Assembly (NCBI GenBank): GCA_013286585.1
Contig: JABDFK010000004.1
Location: forward strand, 1-64,000
From: Deltaproteobacteria bacterium
GTDB lineage: Bacteria; Bdellovibrionota; Bdellovibrionia; Bdellovibrionales; Bdellovibrionaceae
Direction: 5' to 3'
Length of the DNA stretch: 64,000 bases
Positions 56,161-64,000 of the stretch are shown here, in pieces; position 1 is the stretch's first letter, and the number at the start of each line of letters is the position of its first letter. Below the pieces are notes generated by a model that saw nothing but the letters and a program-made list of their open reading frames with translations, was not told where the DNA came from and made no database searches. The position numbers were made by a program, and so were the translations under genes.

Positions 56161-56517
56161 ATGTCTTCCAATCTTGTCTGGTCCGATGACCCAAAAGACA
56201 AATGCCCGGCCTGTGGAGCACTGAAAACTCAGTGCAAGTGCAAACCTAAGGAAGAGCCGGGGAAACAGTATAATTTTGTCGCGATTTTTCGCATGGAAAA
56301 AAACGGCCGCGGCGGCAAAACCGTCACCGTCATCGACAATTTGCCCAAGCAAGAAGTGTTTCTGAAGGAGCTCACCAAAGAGCTCAAGGCCAAATGTGGC
56401 TCTGGGGGTACCTACTCTGTTGCCGGAAAAGAAGGATTGATCGAAATCCAGGGCGACAAACGGCTGCAAATTAAGGCGATTTTTGACAAGAGGGGCTATA
56501 AGTACAAGGGAATGTAA
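56161..56517 (+). CDS. SUI1/YciH-like translation factor
   Basis: This 118-residue protein has an N-terminal extension with CPACGALKTQCKCKPK (a Cys-rich, possibly zinc-binding knuckle) and a SUI1/eIF1-like domain: KTVTVIDNLPKQEVFLKELT, then KCGSGGTYSVAGKEGLIEIQGD. YciH homologues influence start-site fidelity in translation initiation. The ATG directly follows the spoVR stop, so it belongs to the prkA operon, which is an unusual context. The Cys-rich leader is also seen in some YciH proteins. Confidence 0.88.
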   Translation: MSSNLVWSDDPKDKCPACGALKTQCKCKPKEEPGKQYNFVAIFRMEKNGRGGKTVTVIDNLPKQEVFLKELTKELKAKCGSGGTYSVAGKEGLIEIQGDKRLQIKAIFDKRGYKYKGM

Positions 56518-56589
56518 TTTTTCTTGCCCAGATCCGTAACTCGAGGAATCATCTGGCCATTGGCAAAATTAAACAACAAGGAGATTCCT

Positions 56590-56784
56590 ATGAAAATGTT
56601 CGCAATGTTATTGCCCGCTTTGATGGTTGGTTCTTTGGCTCTTGCACAAGGTGGCGGCGACGCTATGGCTGCGGCTCCAAAAACAAAAAAAGAAGCTTAC
56701 AAAGCTTGCAAAGATTCATCTGCTGGCGACAAAAAAGCGATGAAAAAATGCATGAAAGATTGGAAAAAAAGCCAAGGAAAATAA
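56590..56784 (+). CDS. Small secreted Lys-rich protein
   Basis: This 64-residue protein has a signal peptide (MKMFAMLLPALMVGSLALAQ, cleavage likely after LAQ or ALA) and a 45-residue Lys/Ala-rich mature part with two Cys: EAYKACKDSSAGDKKAMKKC. An AAGGAG site precedes the ATG at 56590. Function is unknown; it may bind nucleic acid, peptidoglycan or other anionic polymers in the periplasm. A strong bidirectional terminator follows. Confidence 0.75.
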   Translation: MKMFAMLLPALMVGSLALAQGGGDAMAAAPKTKKEAYKACKDSSAGDKKAMKKCMKDWKKSQGK

Positions 56785-56808
56785 TTAGCTCAGGCTAATT
56801 GTTAGTTC

Positions 56809-56834
56809 AAAAAGCCCACTCCGGTGGGCTTTTT
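56809..56834. terminator. Bidirectional factor-independent terminator
   Basis: AAAAA-GCCCAC-tccg-GTGGGC-TTTTT is a perfect 6-bp GC-rich stem with a tetraloop and A/T tails on both sides. It follows the small secreted-protein gene by 24 bases. A smaller AATTAG/CTAATT hairpin lies just upstream (56783-56800). Confidence 0.92.
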
Positions 56835-56857
56835 ATTTGGAGCCAAGGACATAACTG

Positions 56858-57703
56858 ATGCAAAGTTCAGACGCGCGTTTTCGAAATATCAAAAAAATCG
56901 GTGGACACACCCGCTGGAGCCAAGATTTTTATCACTATCTGCTGCTAGTGACCTGGCCCAGATTTTTCGCCGCCTTCGTCGGATTTTTCCTAGTGTTCAA
57001 TATTATTTTCGGAGTCCTCTACTGGATCATTCCCGGAGCTTTATCCGGTACTGATGGTTCCCTCTTCCAATCCTTTCTTTTTAGTGTGCAGACCTACACC
57101 ACCGTTGGTTACGGATCCTTTGCTCCGGCCAGTGCATTAGCTCACGTGATCATGGTCTGTGAATCGCTTTTGATGCTGTTTTCCTCGGCCGCGCTGACCG
57201 GACTGGTATTTGCCAAGTTTTCGCGACCGAATGCCAAAATTATTTTTTCAAAATCGGCGCTGATCAGTCAATTTGACGGAAAAAAATGCCTGATGATGAG
57301 AATGGGAAACCTGCGCAACAACACCATCGCCGAAGCTCAAGTCAGCATGCTGATCTTGAAAACCTTCGTCACCAGCGAGGGACAGCAGACCCGCGGGCAA
57401 GTGGATCTAAAATTGCGGCGTAGAACCAGCTTATTTTTTGCGCTGTCCTGGTTGGTCGTCCACGAAATTGACGAGCAAAGTCCGATCTACGGACTCACCT
57501 CAGAAGATTTGATTCGACAGAACATCGAGCTAGCGGTGTCTGTGATTGGTAATGATTCGACAGTGTCACAAGCCGTCCATGCCGGTTGCATTTACAGCCC
57601 CGATGAAATCATTTTCGATCGATATTTTGAAGACGTGATTGAGTCTGAAAATGGCCGTGTAAAAGCGATCAACTACAAAAAATTTCACGACTTGAAAGCC
57701 TAG
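56858..57703 (+). CDS. KirBac-type inward-rectifier potassium channel
   Basis: This 281-residue protein has a slide helix and two membrane helices (about 34-59 and 93-119) around the pore. The selectivity filter is TVGYG (residues 82-86) in SVQTYTTVGYGSFAP. The C-terminal immunoglobulin-like Kir domain has GKKCLMMRMGNLRNNTIAEA and LFFALSWLVVHEIDEQSPIY. It forms tetrameric K+ channels in the inner membrane. AAGGA precedes the ATG. Its stop codon is part of the first unit of the tandem hairpin repeat. Confidence 0.95.
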   Translation: MQSSDARFRNIKKIGGHTRWSQDFYHYLLLVTWPRFFAAFVGFFLVFNIIFGVLYWIIPGALSGTDGSLFQSFLFSVQTYTTVGYGSFAPASALAHVIMVCESLLMLFSSAALTGLVFAKFSRPNAKIIFSKSALISQFDGKKCLMMRMGNLRNNTIAEAQVSMLILKTFVTSEGQQTRGQVDLKLRRRTSLFFALSWLVVHEIDEQSPIYGLTSEDLIRQNIELAVSVIGNDSTVSQAVHAGCIYSPDEIIFDRYFEDVIESENGRVKAINYKKFHDLKA

Positions 57704-57787
57704 CCAGCCAGCTGCGGGAACCGCAGCGTTTCGCTAGCCAGCCGGTGGCACACCGGCGTTTCGCTAGCCAGCCGTATCGGCGTTTCG
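57700..57787. repeat. Tandem hairpin repeat, three units
   Basis: Three head-to-tail units of the pattern CTAGCCA-[stem-loop]-GTTTCG occur at 57700-57733, 57734-57763 and 57764-57787. The stems differ but remain paired: GCTGCGG-gaa-CCGCAGC, GCCGGTG-gca-CACCGGC and GCCG-tat-CGGC. A fourth unit, identical to the third, is at 59401-59424. Unit 1 covers the TAG stop of the channel gene, and unit 3 ends two bases before the stop of the convergent methyltransferase gene. It may terminate or stabilise both transcripts. Confidence 0.85.
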
Positions 57788-57788
57788 C

Positions 57789-58589
57789 TCACCCTTTTTC
57801 CGCTATGACAAACATCCCGGTGGAAATTCCGCTCATAGAAATGGCCTTAAGAAAACCGGGAATATGATATTTTTGATACAGCCGAATGTAGTTAAATCCA
57901 TACCGATTCACGCGCACATTTTTGAAGCCGACATCCGTGAAAAGTCTTTTGATCGATCGATCCGAGTAATAGCAGACATGCGCCGGAGGATCGAGATAAT
58001 ACCATTTCTCTTTATTCCATCGAGACATTCCACCATCAAGATTGCCTGTGCTTAGGCACGCCCGTCCGCCTGGCTTAAGGCTATCATAAATTGCAGTGGC
58101 AAATTTGTGGGGATTTAAATCGTGCTCGATCACTTCTGTGGAAAGCACGCAGTCGAATCGTGAACTGCAACGCTGAGTGATTGCAGGGTCGTAGACTTTT
58201 CCAGTGTGAACCTGAAAGCCGCGTGCGCGAAGGCTTTCACTGGCAAATTCAGAAATTTCTACGGCTTCATAAGTAACTTTAGGATGGGCTTCTTGCAAAT
58301 ACCGACCGATCATTCCGCCGGCGCCAGGGCCAATCTCAAGCAGATTCTTGAAATCCGCCTGAAGCAAGTTTTCAATGATGTATTTTTTTTCTTTTTCCAC
58401 TACGGCATTTTCGTCTTGCGAAAACCGAGCCTTGCCGCCCGAAAAATATTCCTTGTCATAGAAATTAACAAGATCTTGTTCGCTGACATTCGTTTGCCCA
58501 AAGCCGCAGTCAGCGCATTTATAAATCTCAAAATTATTTTTCGCGCAGTAGGATCGAACTTCGGACGATCCACAAATTTTACAATTCAT
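57789..58589 (-). CDS. SAM-dependent methyltransferase with zinc ribbon
   Basis: This 266-residue protein has an N-terminal Cys4 zinc ribbon (MNCKICGSSEVRSYC and KCADCGFGQTN, residues 3-33). A class I methyltransferase domain follows with motif I LLEIGPGAGGMIGRY, acidic residue in EAVEISEFA, and VLSTEVIEHDLNPHKF with LKPGGRACLST. Such zinc-ribbon methyltransferases often act on sugars or in polysaccharide pathways. ATG at 58589 is chosen because the ribbon begins there; ATG at 58604 five codons upstream is possible. It starts close to the tadA stop on the same strand. Confidence 0.85.
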   Translation of the reverse strand: MNCKICGSSEVRSYCAKNNFEIYKCADCGFGQTNVSEQDLVNFYDKEYFSGGKARFSQDENAVVEKEKKYIIENLLQADFKNLLEIGPGAGGMIGRYLQEAHPKVTYEAVEISEFASESLRARGFQVHTGKVYDPAITQRCSSRFDCVLSTEVIEHDLNPHKFATAIYDSLKPGGRACLSTGNLDGGMSRWNKEKWYYLDPPAHVCYYSDRSIKRLFTDVGFKNVRVNRYGFNYIRLYQKYHIPGFLKAISMSGISTGMFVIAEKG

Positions 58590-58608
58590 CGCCGCAGCAT
58601 ACATAGGC

Positions 58609-59085
58609 CTACGCTCTCTTGCGACGAAAAAAATCGGATAGAATTTTTCCGCACTCTTCAGCCAAAACGCCGGCGGTAACGTCAAAGCGGTGGTTCAATC
58701 GCGAGTCCTCGGCCAACCGAAACAGCGAGTGAATGCCGCCGCCTTTTGGGTCCGTGGCGCCGTAAACCAATCGCCCAATGCGACTTTGCACCAATAGGCC
58801 GGCACACATCACACAGGGCTCTAGGGTGACATACAAAGTCGCATCAGAGAGTCTCCAGCGTCCCAATTTTTGCGATGCCCGGTGCACGCATATAACCTCT
58901 GCATGGCCGATGGGCGTGTTCCATTGTTCCTTTTTATTGAATGATTTCGATATAATACGACCGTCCACCACCAAAATAGAACCGACAGGAACCTCGTCCT
59001 GATCAGCGGCCTTTTGAGCCAATTCCAGGGCCTTCTTCATCCAAAAGACATCATCATATTGCGGCGCATCCGAGTTCGTGGTCAT
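58609..59085 (-). CDS. tadA: tRNA adenosine deaminase TadA
   Basis: This enzyme converts A34 to inosine in tRNA-Arg. It has the zinc deaminase motifs HAEV (His and catalytic Glu) in PIGHAEVICVHRASQ and PCVMCAGLLV. Also present are MKKALELAQKAADQDEVPVG at the N-terminus and YGATDPKGGGIHSLF. With ATG at 59085 it has 158 residues, normal for TadA; a GTG at 59169 would add 28 residues without a ribosome site and is less likely. It is divergent from rpsU. Confidence 0.92.
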   Translation of the reverse strand: MTTNSDAPQYDDVFWMKKALELAQKAADQDEVPVGSILVVDGRIISKSFNKKEQWNTPIGHAEVICVHRASQKLGRWRLSDATLYVTLEPCVMCAGLLVQSRIGRLVYGATDPKGGGIHSLFRLAEDSRLNHRFDVTAGVLAEECGKILSDFFRRKRA

Positions 59086-59124
59086 AGAGTTCAGTACATA
59101 GTCAGAATCTTTGTGATTGTCATC

Positions 59125-59153
59125 TTGCGGCGTTCTCGACGCTCTGATATACG
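59125..59153 (+). promoter_or_regulatory. Promoter of the rpsU-yqeY-dnaG-rpoD operon
   Basis: TTGCGG (59125-59130) and TATACG (59148-59153) are 17 bases apart and lie 37 bases before the chosen rpsU GTG. It overlaps the region upstream of tadA on the other strand. Confidence 0.55.
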
Positions 59154-59189
59154 AAACCTTCTTATCCACTGGGAAGGAAGGTGATTTTA

Positions 59190-59393
59190 GTGGCTTTAGT
59201 TAAAGTTAAAGACGGCGAAAGTTTTGAATCTGCATTTCGTCGATTTAAAAAATCCTGCGAAAAAGCAGGCATCCTTTCCGATGTTAAAAAACGCGAACAT
59301 TATGAAAAACCAAGCGTTCGATTGAAAAAGAAATCTTTGTCAGCACGCAAACGCGCTCTGAAAAAGACAACCAAGCGAGTTTGGGGAGAATAA
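59190..59393 (+). CDS. rpsU: 30S ribosomal protein S21
   Basis: This 67-residue basic protein matches S21: [20 protein letters not shown] and [20 protein letters not shown], ending with a Lys/Arg-rich tail. S21 helps pairing of mRNA leader and 16S rRNA at initiation. GTG at 59190 is chosen because AAGGAAGG lies eight bases upstream; the GTG at 59181 abuts that site. It opens the macromolecular synthesis operon with yqeY, dnaG and rpoD; a terminator-like hairpin follows it and may reduce read-through. Confidence 0.94.
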   Translation: MALVKVKDGESFESAFRRFKKSCEKAGILSDVKKREHYEKPSVRLKKKSLSARKRALKKTTKRVWGE

Positions 59394-59400
59394 TCTCTTC

Positions 59401-59424
59401 CTAGCCAGCCGTATCGGCGTTTCG
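59401..59424. repeat. Single unit of the hairpin repeat
   Basis: CTAGCCA-GCCG-tat-CGGC-GTTTCG, identical to the third unit of the tandem array at 57764-57787. It begins eight bases after the rpsU stop, again at a gene 3' end. Confidence 0.85.
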
Positions 59425-59442
59425 CTTGGATTTAAATCTCAA

Positions 59443-59477
59443 GAGGGGAATTCTCACGGGAATTTCCCTCTTTTTTT
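59443..59477 (+). terminator. Terminator-like hairpin after rpsU
   Basis: GAGGG-G-AATTC pairs with GAATT-T-CCCTC around a short loop and is followed by seven T. It sits between rpsU and yqeY and probably acts as an attenuator that lets rpsU be expressed more than dnaG and rpoD. Confidence 0.8.
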
Positions 59478-59492
59478 GCGGGGGTAAATGAA

Positions 59493-59942
59493 ATGGAAAT
59501 TCGTGAACGTTTAACAACCGAAATGAAAGAGGCCATGAAAGCCAAAGATCAACTTCGGCTGGAAGCCATTCGTTTTCTGCAAGCAGCGATCAAAAACAAA
59601 GAGATTGAACTGCGGCCCAACCCAATTTCTGCCGACGACGTTCTAGCCGTCGTCAAAAAAATGGTGAAGCAACGCAAAGAATCCATCGAACAATATCAAG
59701 CGGCCAATCGCCAAGATTTGGTCGACAAAGAATCCGCAGAACTGAAAATCATCGAAGCTTATCTGCCGGCACAAATGGGCCGCGGCGAAATTGAAAAGAT
59801 AGTATCCGAGGTCATCACACAAACGAACGCTGCCAGCATCAAAGACATGGGCACCGTGATGAAAGCCGTGGTGGCCAAAACCGGTGGCGCTGCTGACAAC
59901 AAAATCGTGAGTGAAATCATTCGTTCGAAATTGCAAGCTTAG
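59493..59942 (+). CDS. GatB/YqeY-domain protein
   Basis: This 149-residue protein is of the YqeY family, related to the C-terminal domain of amidotransferase subunit GatB. It has LTTEMKEAMKAKDQLRLEAI, VVKKMVKQRKESIEQY, YLPAQMGRGEIEKIVSEVI and MGTVMKAVVAKTGGAADNKI. It is thought to act on tRNA or in translation, but the role is not settled. It lies between rpsU and dnaG, the usual place. Confidence 0.94.
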   Translation: MEIRERLTTEMKEAMKAKDQLRLEAIRFLQAAIKNKEIELRPNPISADDVLAVVKKMVKQRKESIEQYQAANRQDLVDKESAELKIIEAYLPAQMGRGEIEKIVSEVITQTNAASIKDMGTVMKAVVAKTGGAADNKIVSEIIRSKLQA

Positions 59943-59948
59943 GAATAC

Positions 59949-61913
59949 ATGAGATTTACTGAGGACTTCATCGAGAAAGTCCGCGATGCCAACAACCTCG
60001 TGGACTTGATCGCTCAGCACACGCAACTTCGTCCCATGGCCGGTGGCTATATGGGACGCTGTCCGTTTCCCGATCATCAGGAGAGGACTGCTTCTTTTTC
60101 TGTGTCAGAGGCCAAGCAAGTCTACAACTGTTTCGGCTGCCACAAAAAAGGAAATATTTTTACCTTCCTCCAAGACTTCATGGGCTTAAGTTTTCCAGAG
60201 ACCGTGGAGTTTCTTGCGAATCGCGCTCACATTTCAATGCCCGAAGATACCAGCCACGATGCCGCTCAACAAGATCAAGTGGCGCGCAAGAAAAAAGCCA
60301 TCATTCAAATCAATAAACTGGCGTTGCAATATTTCACTGACAGCTATCATCGTCTGGCCAAAGACCATCCAGTTCGTGTTTACGCCGAACAAAAGCGTGG
60401 ACTTTCCGCGCAGACCATCAAAGATTTTCAAATCGGATATGCTCCCAAGGAGTGGGACGGTTTTGCCAAGGTGGCTCAATCCAAGTCCGTGAATTTGGCA
60501 TTAGCCGAAGAGGCTTGGCTGATCAAACGACGCGCCCAAGGTGATTCCTACGGCGATGGATACATTGATAAATTTCGCGATCGTTTAATGTTCCCCATTT
60601 TAAATCAGATGAACGAGCCCGTCGCATTCGGTGGACGCATCATCGATCAGGGAGAGCCCAAATATTTGAACAGTGGTGAAACTCCGGTGTTCAACAAAGG
60701 CAAAATTCTTTACGGACTTTCACAGACAGCAAAATTCGTTCGCAGTGAAGATCAGGTTTTGGTGGTCGAAGGCTACATGGATCTGGTTTCATTGTATCAA
60801 GCGGGAATTCGCAATGCGGTGGCTCCGATGGGAACGGCGCTGACCTTCGACCAAGGGCGAATACTCGGGCGCATGACAAAAAATGTGATTGTACTTTTTG
60901 ACGGTGATGAAGCCGGTCAACGAGCCGCCGAAAGAAGTTTACCCATACTTTTAAACGCCGATGTTCACCCAAAGGGAATGATTCTGCCTGAGGGCATGGA
61001 CCCCGATGATTTCGTCAAATCTCAGGGTGCAGAGGCTTTGACCAATTTAATTTCGACTGCGCCAGATTTATTTTCTATGGTGCTCGGCATGTGGACGCGC
61101 GGCTATCGCGGTGAAGCTTCCGATAAAGTGAAGATGAGCGACTTGCTCATTCCGATTTTTTCAGCGATGCAAGATCAGCGTTTGAAGCGCCTGTATTTGC
61201 AAGAAGCTGCCGGAAAATTAAAAGTCGAAGAGCATTGGCTGCGAGAGGCTTTGCGAACACCGAGTGGAAAAATCAGCTCAAGTGACGTCTACAGCAATTC
61301 TGGTGCCAACTTAAATCAGAGACCCAGCGCGACAGGAACACCAAATTCTTCGGAAAATTTCACAAATTCCCAGCCTTCGGCTGAAAAAAATCCAGGCTCA
61401 GAAAGCACCGAAAGCTCCGTAGAGCGTGTCTCATTGAAAGGAGCCACCAAGCTGGAGGCCACACTTTTGGGAATCGTGCTTAAAAATACTAATAATTTTG
61501 AATACTTCCGTGATAATCAGGGAATGGAACTGGTGCTTCATCCCGGAGTTCGGCAAGTGCTGGAAAAAGCGGCAGTCGCCTATAGACAAGGTCCAGAAAA
61601 ATTTGATAAATTGGCCGGTCTCTTAGCGTCCTTTGTCGATCGACCGGAACTACTGCTTGCAGATTCCGAACGCTCGGCCAACGAAGCTGGTGACGACATC
61701 GCGGCGGATATCGCGAAAGAAAAAGAGAAGGAGCAACGACAAGAATCAGAAGCAAAACTTCTGGTCGATTGTGTGAAACGTTTGAGAAATCAATTTTTGA
61801 AAGTTCAAGCGGATCAATTGGCAGCGGAAATAAAAGTGCAGCCCACTCCCGAAAAATTAGAAAAATTAATGAGTATTCAAAGAGACCGACTGGCGATCAA
61901 CAAGGAATCATGA
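59949..61913 (+). CDS. dnaG: DNA primase
   Basis: This 654-residue enzyme makes RNA primers for replication. The N-terminal zinc domain has Cys38, His43, Cys61 and Cys64 ([27 protein letters not shown]). The Toprim core carries [20 protein letters not shown] and [19 protein letters not shown] with the metal-binding acidic residues. A Ser/Asn-rich linker (about 440-490) leads to the C-terminal helicase-binding domain. The stop overlaps the rpoD ATG (TGATG). Confidence 0.96.
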   Translation: MRFTEDFIEKVRDANNLVDLIAQHTQLRPMAGGYMGRCPFPDHQERTASFSVSEAKQVYNCFGCHKKGNIFTFLQDFMGLSFPETVEFLANRAHISMPEDTSHDAAQQDQVARKKKAIIQINKLALQYFTDSYHRLAKDHPVRVYAEQKRGLSAQTIKDFQIGYAPKEWDGFAKVAQSKSVNLALAEEAWLIKRRAQGDSYGDGYIDKFRDRLMFPILNQMNEPVAFGGRIIDQGEPKYLNSGETPVFNKGKILYGLSQTAKFVRSEDQVLVVEGYMDLVSLYQAGIRNAVAPMGTALTFDQGRILGRMTKNVIVLFDGDEAGQRAAERSLPILLNADVHPKGMILPEGMDPDDFVKSQGAEALTNLISTAPDLFSMVLGMWTRGYRGEASDKVKMSDLLIPIFSAMQDQRLKRLYLQEAAGKLKVEEHWLREALRTPSGKISSSDVYSNSGANLNQRPSATGTPNSSENFTNSQPSAEKNPGSESTESSVERVSLKGATKLEATLLGIVLKNTNNFEYFRDNQGMELVLHPGVRQVLEKAAVAYRQGPEKFDKLAGLLASFVDRPELLLADSERSANEAGDDIAADIAKEKEKEQRQESEAKLLVDCVKRLRNQFLKVQADQLAAEIKVQPTPEKLEKLMSIQRDRLAINKES

Positions 61914-63733
61914 TGAACACAAATAACGAAAATGAACCAGTGAAGCAGCTCAGCCTTGCCGAGCAAGATGCAATGATCAAAGAAGAAGTTCAGCGCATTC
62001 TGAAGTTGGCGAAGGAAAAGGGCACGCTCACCATCGAAGAGATCAATGAACTTTTGCCGCCAGAAATCATTGCGGCCAGTGTTCTTGATGCCTTCATGCA
62101 GGCGCTGGAAATCAATGGCGTGGTCATCACAGATTTGACCGAAGCGCGCAAAGACGATGACGACGAAAAAGAACAGTTTCTGGCCGATCCTGACAAAGAG
62201 GACGAAGAAGCTGATGAAGATGAAAAAGCCGAAAGCGAAGACGTTAAAGGCAACGACCCCGTGCGCTTGTACCTGCGCAAAATGGGATCAGTGTCCCTGC
62301 TCACTCGTGAGGGTGAGGTCGAAATCGCCCGTCGTATCGAGATGGGAGAACGAGAGATCGTTCGCGCCATCCTGATGTCACCCATCGGAACGGTAGAGAT
62401 CATCAATCTGGGCAAACGCTTGGATGAAGGTCGTATCAAGGTGAAATCGATCTTCCGCGGTTTGGAAGACGAGGACACTCAGTATGATGAAAAAGAATAC
62501 ATCGATAAAATTCATCAGCTGATCGGCAAAGTTTACGAATATCAATCACAGGTTGGAGCGGCGTTCAAAGTCCTACGCGATGATGCAACCACAGCCCCCG
62601 TGCGTGAAAAAACTTTGGCGGATGTGCATGTCTTGAATGAAGTGTTGATGGCGAATTTCGAGTCCATCAATTTCAATCGTAAAACCATCAATCGCGTCGT
62701 GATTAAATTCCGTAACTTGGTGAACCGCTTAAATTCTCTGCGCCGACGGATCAAAGATGGCACCGAGCGAACGTTCTCTAAAGACGTGAATGTTTTGGTC
62801 GAGCGATTGAAGCTCATCGAAACCAATGAAAAAGAATCAGTCAAAATGTCGAAAGACACGGGCCTGACATTCGGTCGCTTCAGAACCTATGCGCTGACAG
62901 CTTCCGATGCCGACACTCGTATGCGACGTCTGTATTCCGAAACTGAAATGAATTATCGATGGATCAACGAAACTTACACGGCCATCTGGCGCGGTGAAAA
63001 AGAAGCCGACGTGGCAAAATCAGAGTTGGTTGAGGCCAATTTACGTCTGGTGGTTTCCATCGCCAAAAAATACACCAACCGTGGTTTGCAATTCCTGGAT
63101 CTGATCCAAGAGGGCAACATCGGTTTGATGAAGGCCGTGGATAAGTTCGAATATCGTCGTGGTTATAAATTTTCGACATATGCCACTTGGTGGATTCGTC
63201 AGGCGATCACTCGTGCGATTGCCGATCAGGCGCGCACGATTCGTATTCCTGTGCACATGATCGAGACCATCAACAAGCTGGTGCGTACACAAAGGCACCT
63301 AGTTCAGGAACTGGGCCGTGAACCCGTGCCTGAAGAGATCGCTGATCGTATGGACATGCCTGTGGACAAAGTCCGCAAAGTCTTGAAAATCGCGAAAGAG
63401 CCCATCTCTTTAGAAACTCCAGTGGGCGAAGAAGAAGATTCGCATTTGGGCGACTTTATCGAAGACAAAAAGGTCATCAACCCGGCAGAAGCCATTGTGA
63501 ATCTGAACTTGGCCGAACAAACTCGTCGGGTGTTGGCAACACTGACTCCGCGAGAAGAAAAAGTTCTACGCATGCGTTTCGGTATCGGCGAAGAATCCGA
63601 TCACACTTTGGAAGAGGTCGGTCAGGATTTCAACGTCACCAGGGAACGTATTCGTCAGATCGAGGCCAAAGCCCTTCGCAAGCTGCGACATCCATCGCGC
63701 TCGAACAAGCTTAAAACCTTCGTCGATTCTTGA
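61913..63733 (+). CDS. rpoD: Primary sigma factor RpoD (sigma70)
   Basis: This 606-residue primary sigma factor has an N-terminal region 1.1, a highly acidic stretch (about 80-115), and region 1.2 ([20 protein letters not shown]). A long non-conserved region follows, then region 2 ([40 protein letters not shown]), region 3 and region 4 ([39 protein letters not shown]). It directs RNA polymerase to housekeeping promoters. ATG at 61913 is preferred over the one at 61910, because AAGGA is then six bases upstream. It ends the operon; a hairpin lies within the opposing gene just after it. Confidence 0.97.
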   Translation: MNTNNENEPVKQLSLAEQDAMIKEEVQRILKLAKEKGTLTIEEINELLPPEIIAASVLDAFMQALEINGVVITDLTEARKDDDDEKEQFLADPDKEDEEADEDEKAESEDVKGNDPVRLYLRKMGSVSLLTREGEVEIARRIEMGEREIVRAILMSPIGTVEIINLGKRLDEGRIKVKSIFRGLEDEDTQYDEKEYIDKIHQLIGKVYEYQSQVGAAFKVLRDDATTAPVREKTLADVHVLNEVLMANFESINFNRKTINRVVIKFRNLVNRLNSLRRRIKDGTERTFSKDVNVLVERLKLIETNEKESVKMSKDTGLTFGRFRTYALTASDADTRMRRLYSETEMNYRWINETYTAIWRGEKEADVAKSELVEANLRLVVSIAKKYTNRGLQFLDLIQEGNIGLMKAVDKFEYRRGYKFSTYATWWIRQAITRAIADQARTIRIPVHMIETINKLVRTQRHLVQELGREPVPEEIADRMDMPVDKVRKVLKIAKEPISLETPVGEEEDSHLGDFIEDKKVINPAEAIVNLNLAEQTRRVLATLTPREEKVLRMRFGIGEESDHTLEEVGQDFNVTRERIRQIEAKALRKLRHPSRSNKLKTFVDS

Positions 63734-63736
63734 TCG

Positions 63737-64000
63737 CTATTTGATCTTAATCAAAGAAACGCCCAGGGCCACTGGGCGTCGGTCTTCCGAGCACGCCGAG
63801 AACTCGGCAAATTTATTGCCAATAGAAATGTACTGACCACTTTTGCGAGTTTCTTGCAGGAGCAGGTCATAATCTTTCGGGCATTCGCTGACTCGCGGAA
63901 TGATTCCGCAGCCCTTGCTGCTGACATCCACTTCTTTTCTGGACGAAATGGCACAGCTATCGAAGCCCAACTCTTTGAGAGTGGTCTTGTCGGTGGTCAT
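63737..64000 (-). CDS. Hypothetical protein, possibly truncated at window end
   Basis: This frame covers 87 residues from an ATG that is the last codon of the window, so it may start here or further on. It has four Cys (SCAISSR, GCGIIP, SECPKDYD, FSACSEDR) and no recognised domain; a secreted protein whose signal lies outside the window is possible. It is convergent with rpoD (three-base gap). Its coding region contains the hairpin that probably terminates rpoD. Confidence 0.55.
   Translation of the reverse strand: MTTDKTTLKELGFDSCAISSRKEVDVSSKGCGIIPRVSECPKDYDLLLQETRKSGQYISIGNKFAEFSACSEDRRPVALGVSLIKIK
63761..63781. terminator. Hairpin after rpoD inside the opposing gene
   Basis: ACGCCCAG-ggcca-CTGGGCGT is a perfect 8-bp GC-rich stem, 27 bases after the rpoD stop. 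No T-run follows. It lies within the 3' end of the convergent gene, so both transcripts carry it. Confidence 0.45.

Noticed and set aside
57700-57787. Short tandem repeats that could be taken for a CRISPR array
   Set aside because: There are only three units with no separate spacers, the variable part is a self-paired stem, and no cas genes are present.

Overview
The window looks like chromosomal DNA of a Bdellovibrio-type bacterium (phylum Bdellovibrionota). This is inferred from gene content: a TIGR02147-family regulator coupled to a secreted protein, many Cys-lipoproteins and Cys-rich secreted proteins, a Rrf2-sufBCDS-nfu operon, a MotA/MotB pair, and a tolQRAB cluster without pal. I see no rRNA, tRNA, CRISPR array, prophage or insertion sequence. 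Most of the DNA is housekeeping chromosome with short intergenic gaps; the unusual material sits in the gaps.

Layout. 1-5.1 kb: 3' end of mltG, a small HTH regulator, a membrane-anchored hypothetical, a nitroreductase, then a glycine-rich secreted fibre-like protein coupled to a small lipoprotein, and a 41-residue membrane peptide whose ribosome site lies in a hairpin. 5.3-10 kb: dusB, typA and a NodI/NodJ-like ABC exporter in one overlapping operon. 10-11.8 kb: a glycosyltransferase-51 enzyme and a sugar-epimerase-like SDR. 11.9-13.4 kb: motA-motB. 13.5-18.4 kb (minus strand): a GDPD-like protein with an apparent CTG start, tolQ-tolR-tolA-tolB, and a cyclophilin with its own promoter. 18.5-24.2 kb: Rrf2 regulator, sufB-C-D-S and nfu. 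24.2-28 kb (minus): a membrane protein, a zinc-peptidase lipoprotein and a secreted Cys-rich protein. 28.1-28.3 kb: a structured RNA resembling 6S RNA. 28.4-36.3 kb: xseA-xseB-ispA, a patatin-like lipoprotein without its serine, pepP, a HAD phosphatase, a GNAT-like protein and glpD. 36.3-41.1 kb: mreB followed by a sigma-region-4-like protein, an anti-sigma-like membrane protein and a sensor kinase. 41.2-44.1 kb: TIGR02147 regulator with a secreted protein and a lipoprotein. 44.1-46.5 kb: a radC pseudogene, then an LpoB-like and a COG3014-like lipoprotein. 46.5-48.1 kb: a secreted protein flanked by two copies of a large hairpin repeat, then phaR. 48.3-51.4 kb: a pseudopilin-like protein, a TPR lipoprotein and a LolB-like lipoprotein. 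51.4-56.8 kb: prkA, yeaH-like, spoVR, a SUI1 factor and a small secreted protein. 56.8-59.1 kb: a KirBac-type channel, a tandem hairpin repeat, a methyltransferase and tadA. 59.1-63.7 kb: the macromolecular synthesis operon rpsU-yqeY-dnaG-rpoD.

How the parts work together. Much of the coding capacity serves the cell envelope: murein (mltG, GT51, LpoB, MreB), the Tol system, lipoproteins and secreted proteins. The suf operon appears to be autoregulated by its Rrf2 gene through a perfect inverted repeat overlapping a -35 box. PrkA, YeaH and SpoVR form the conserved stress/starvation module.

The most unusual signals are non-coding. First, two large hairpins share a 43-nt split core but have locus-specific inverted arms, lie in opposite orientations and flank one gene; the arm of one reaches into the end of a coding sequence. 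Second, a hairpin module near gene 3' ends occurs three times in tandem and once alone, and its stem varies with base pairing kept. Third, an inverted repeat with identical 12-nt right arms recurs 13 kb apart. All statements are from reading the sequence; no database search was run.
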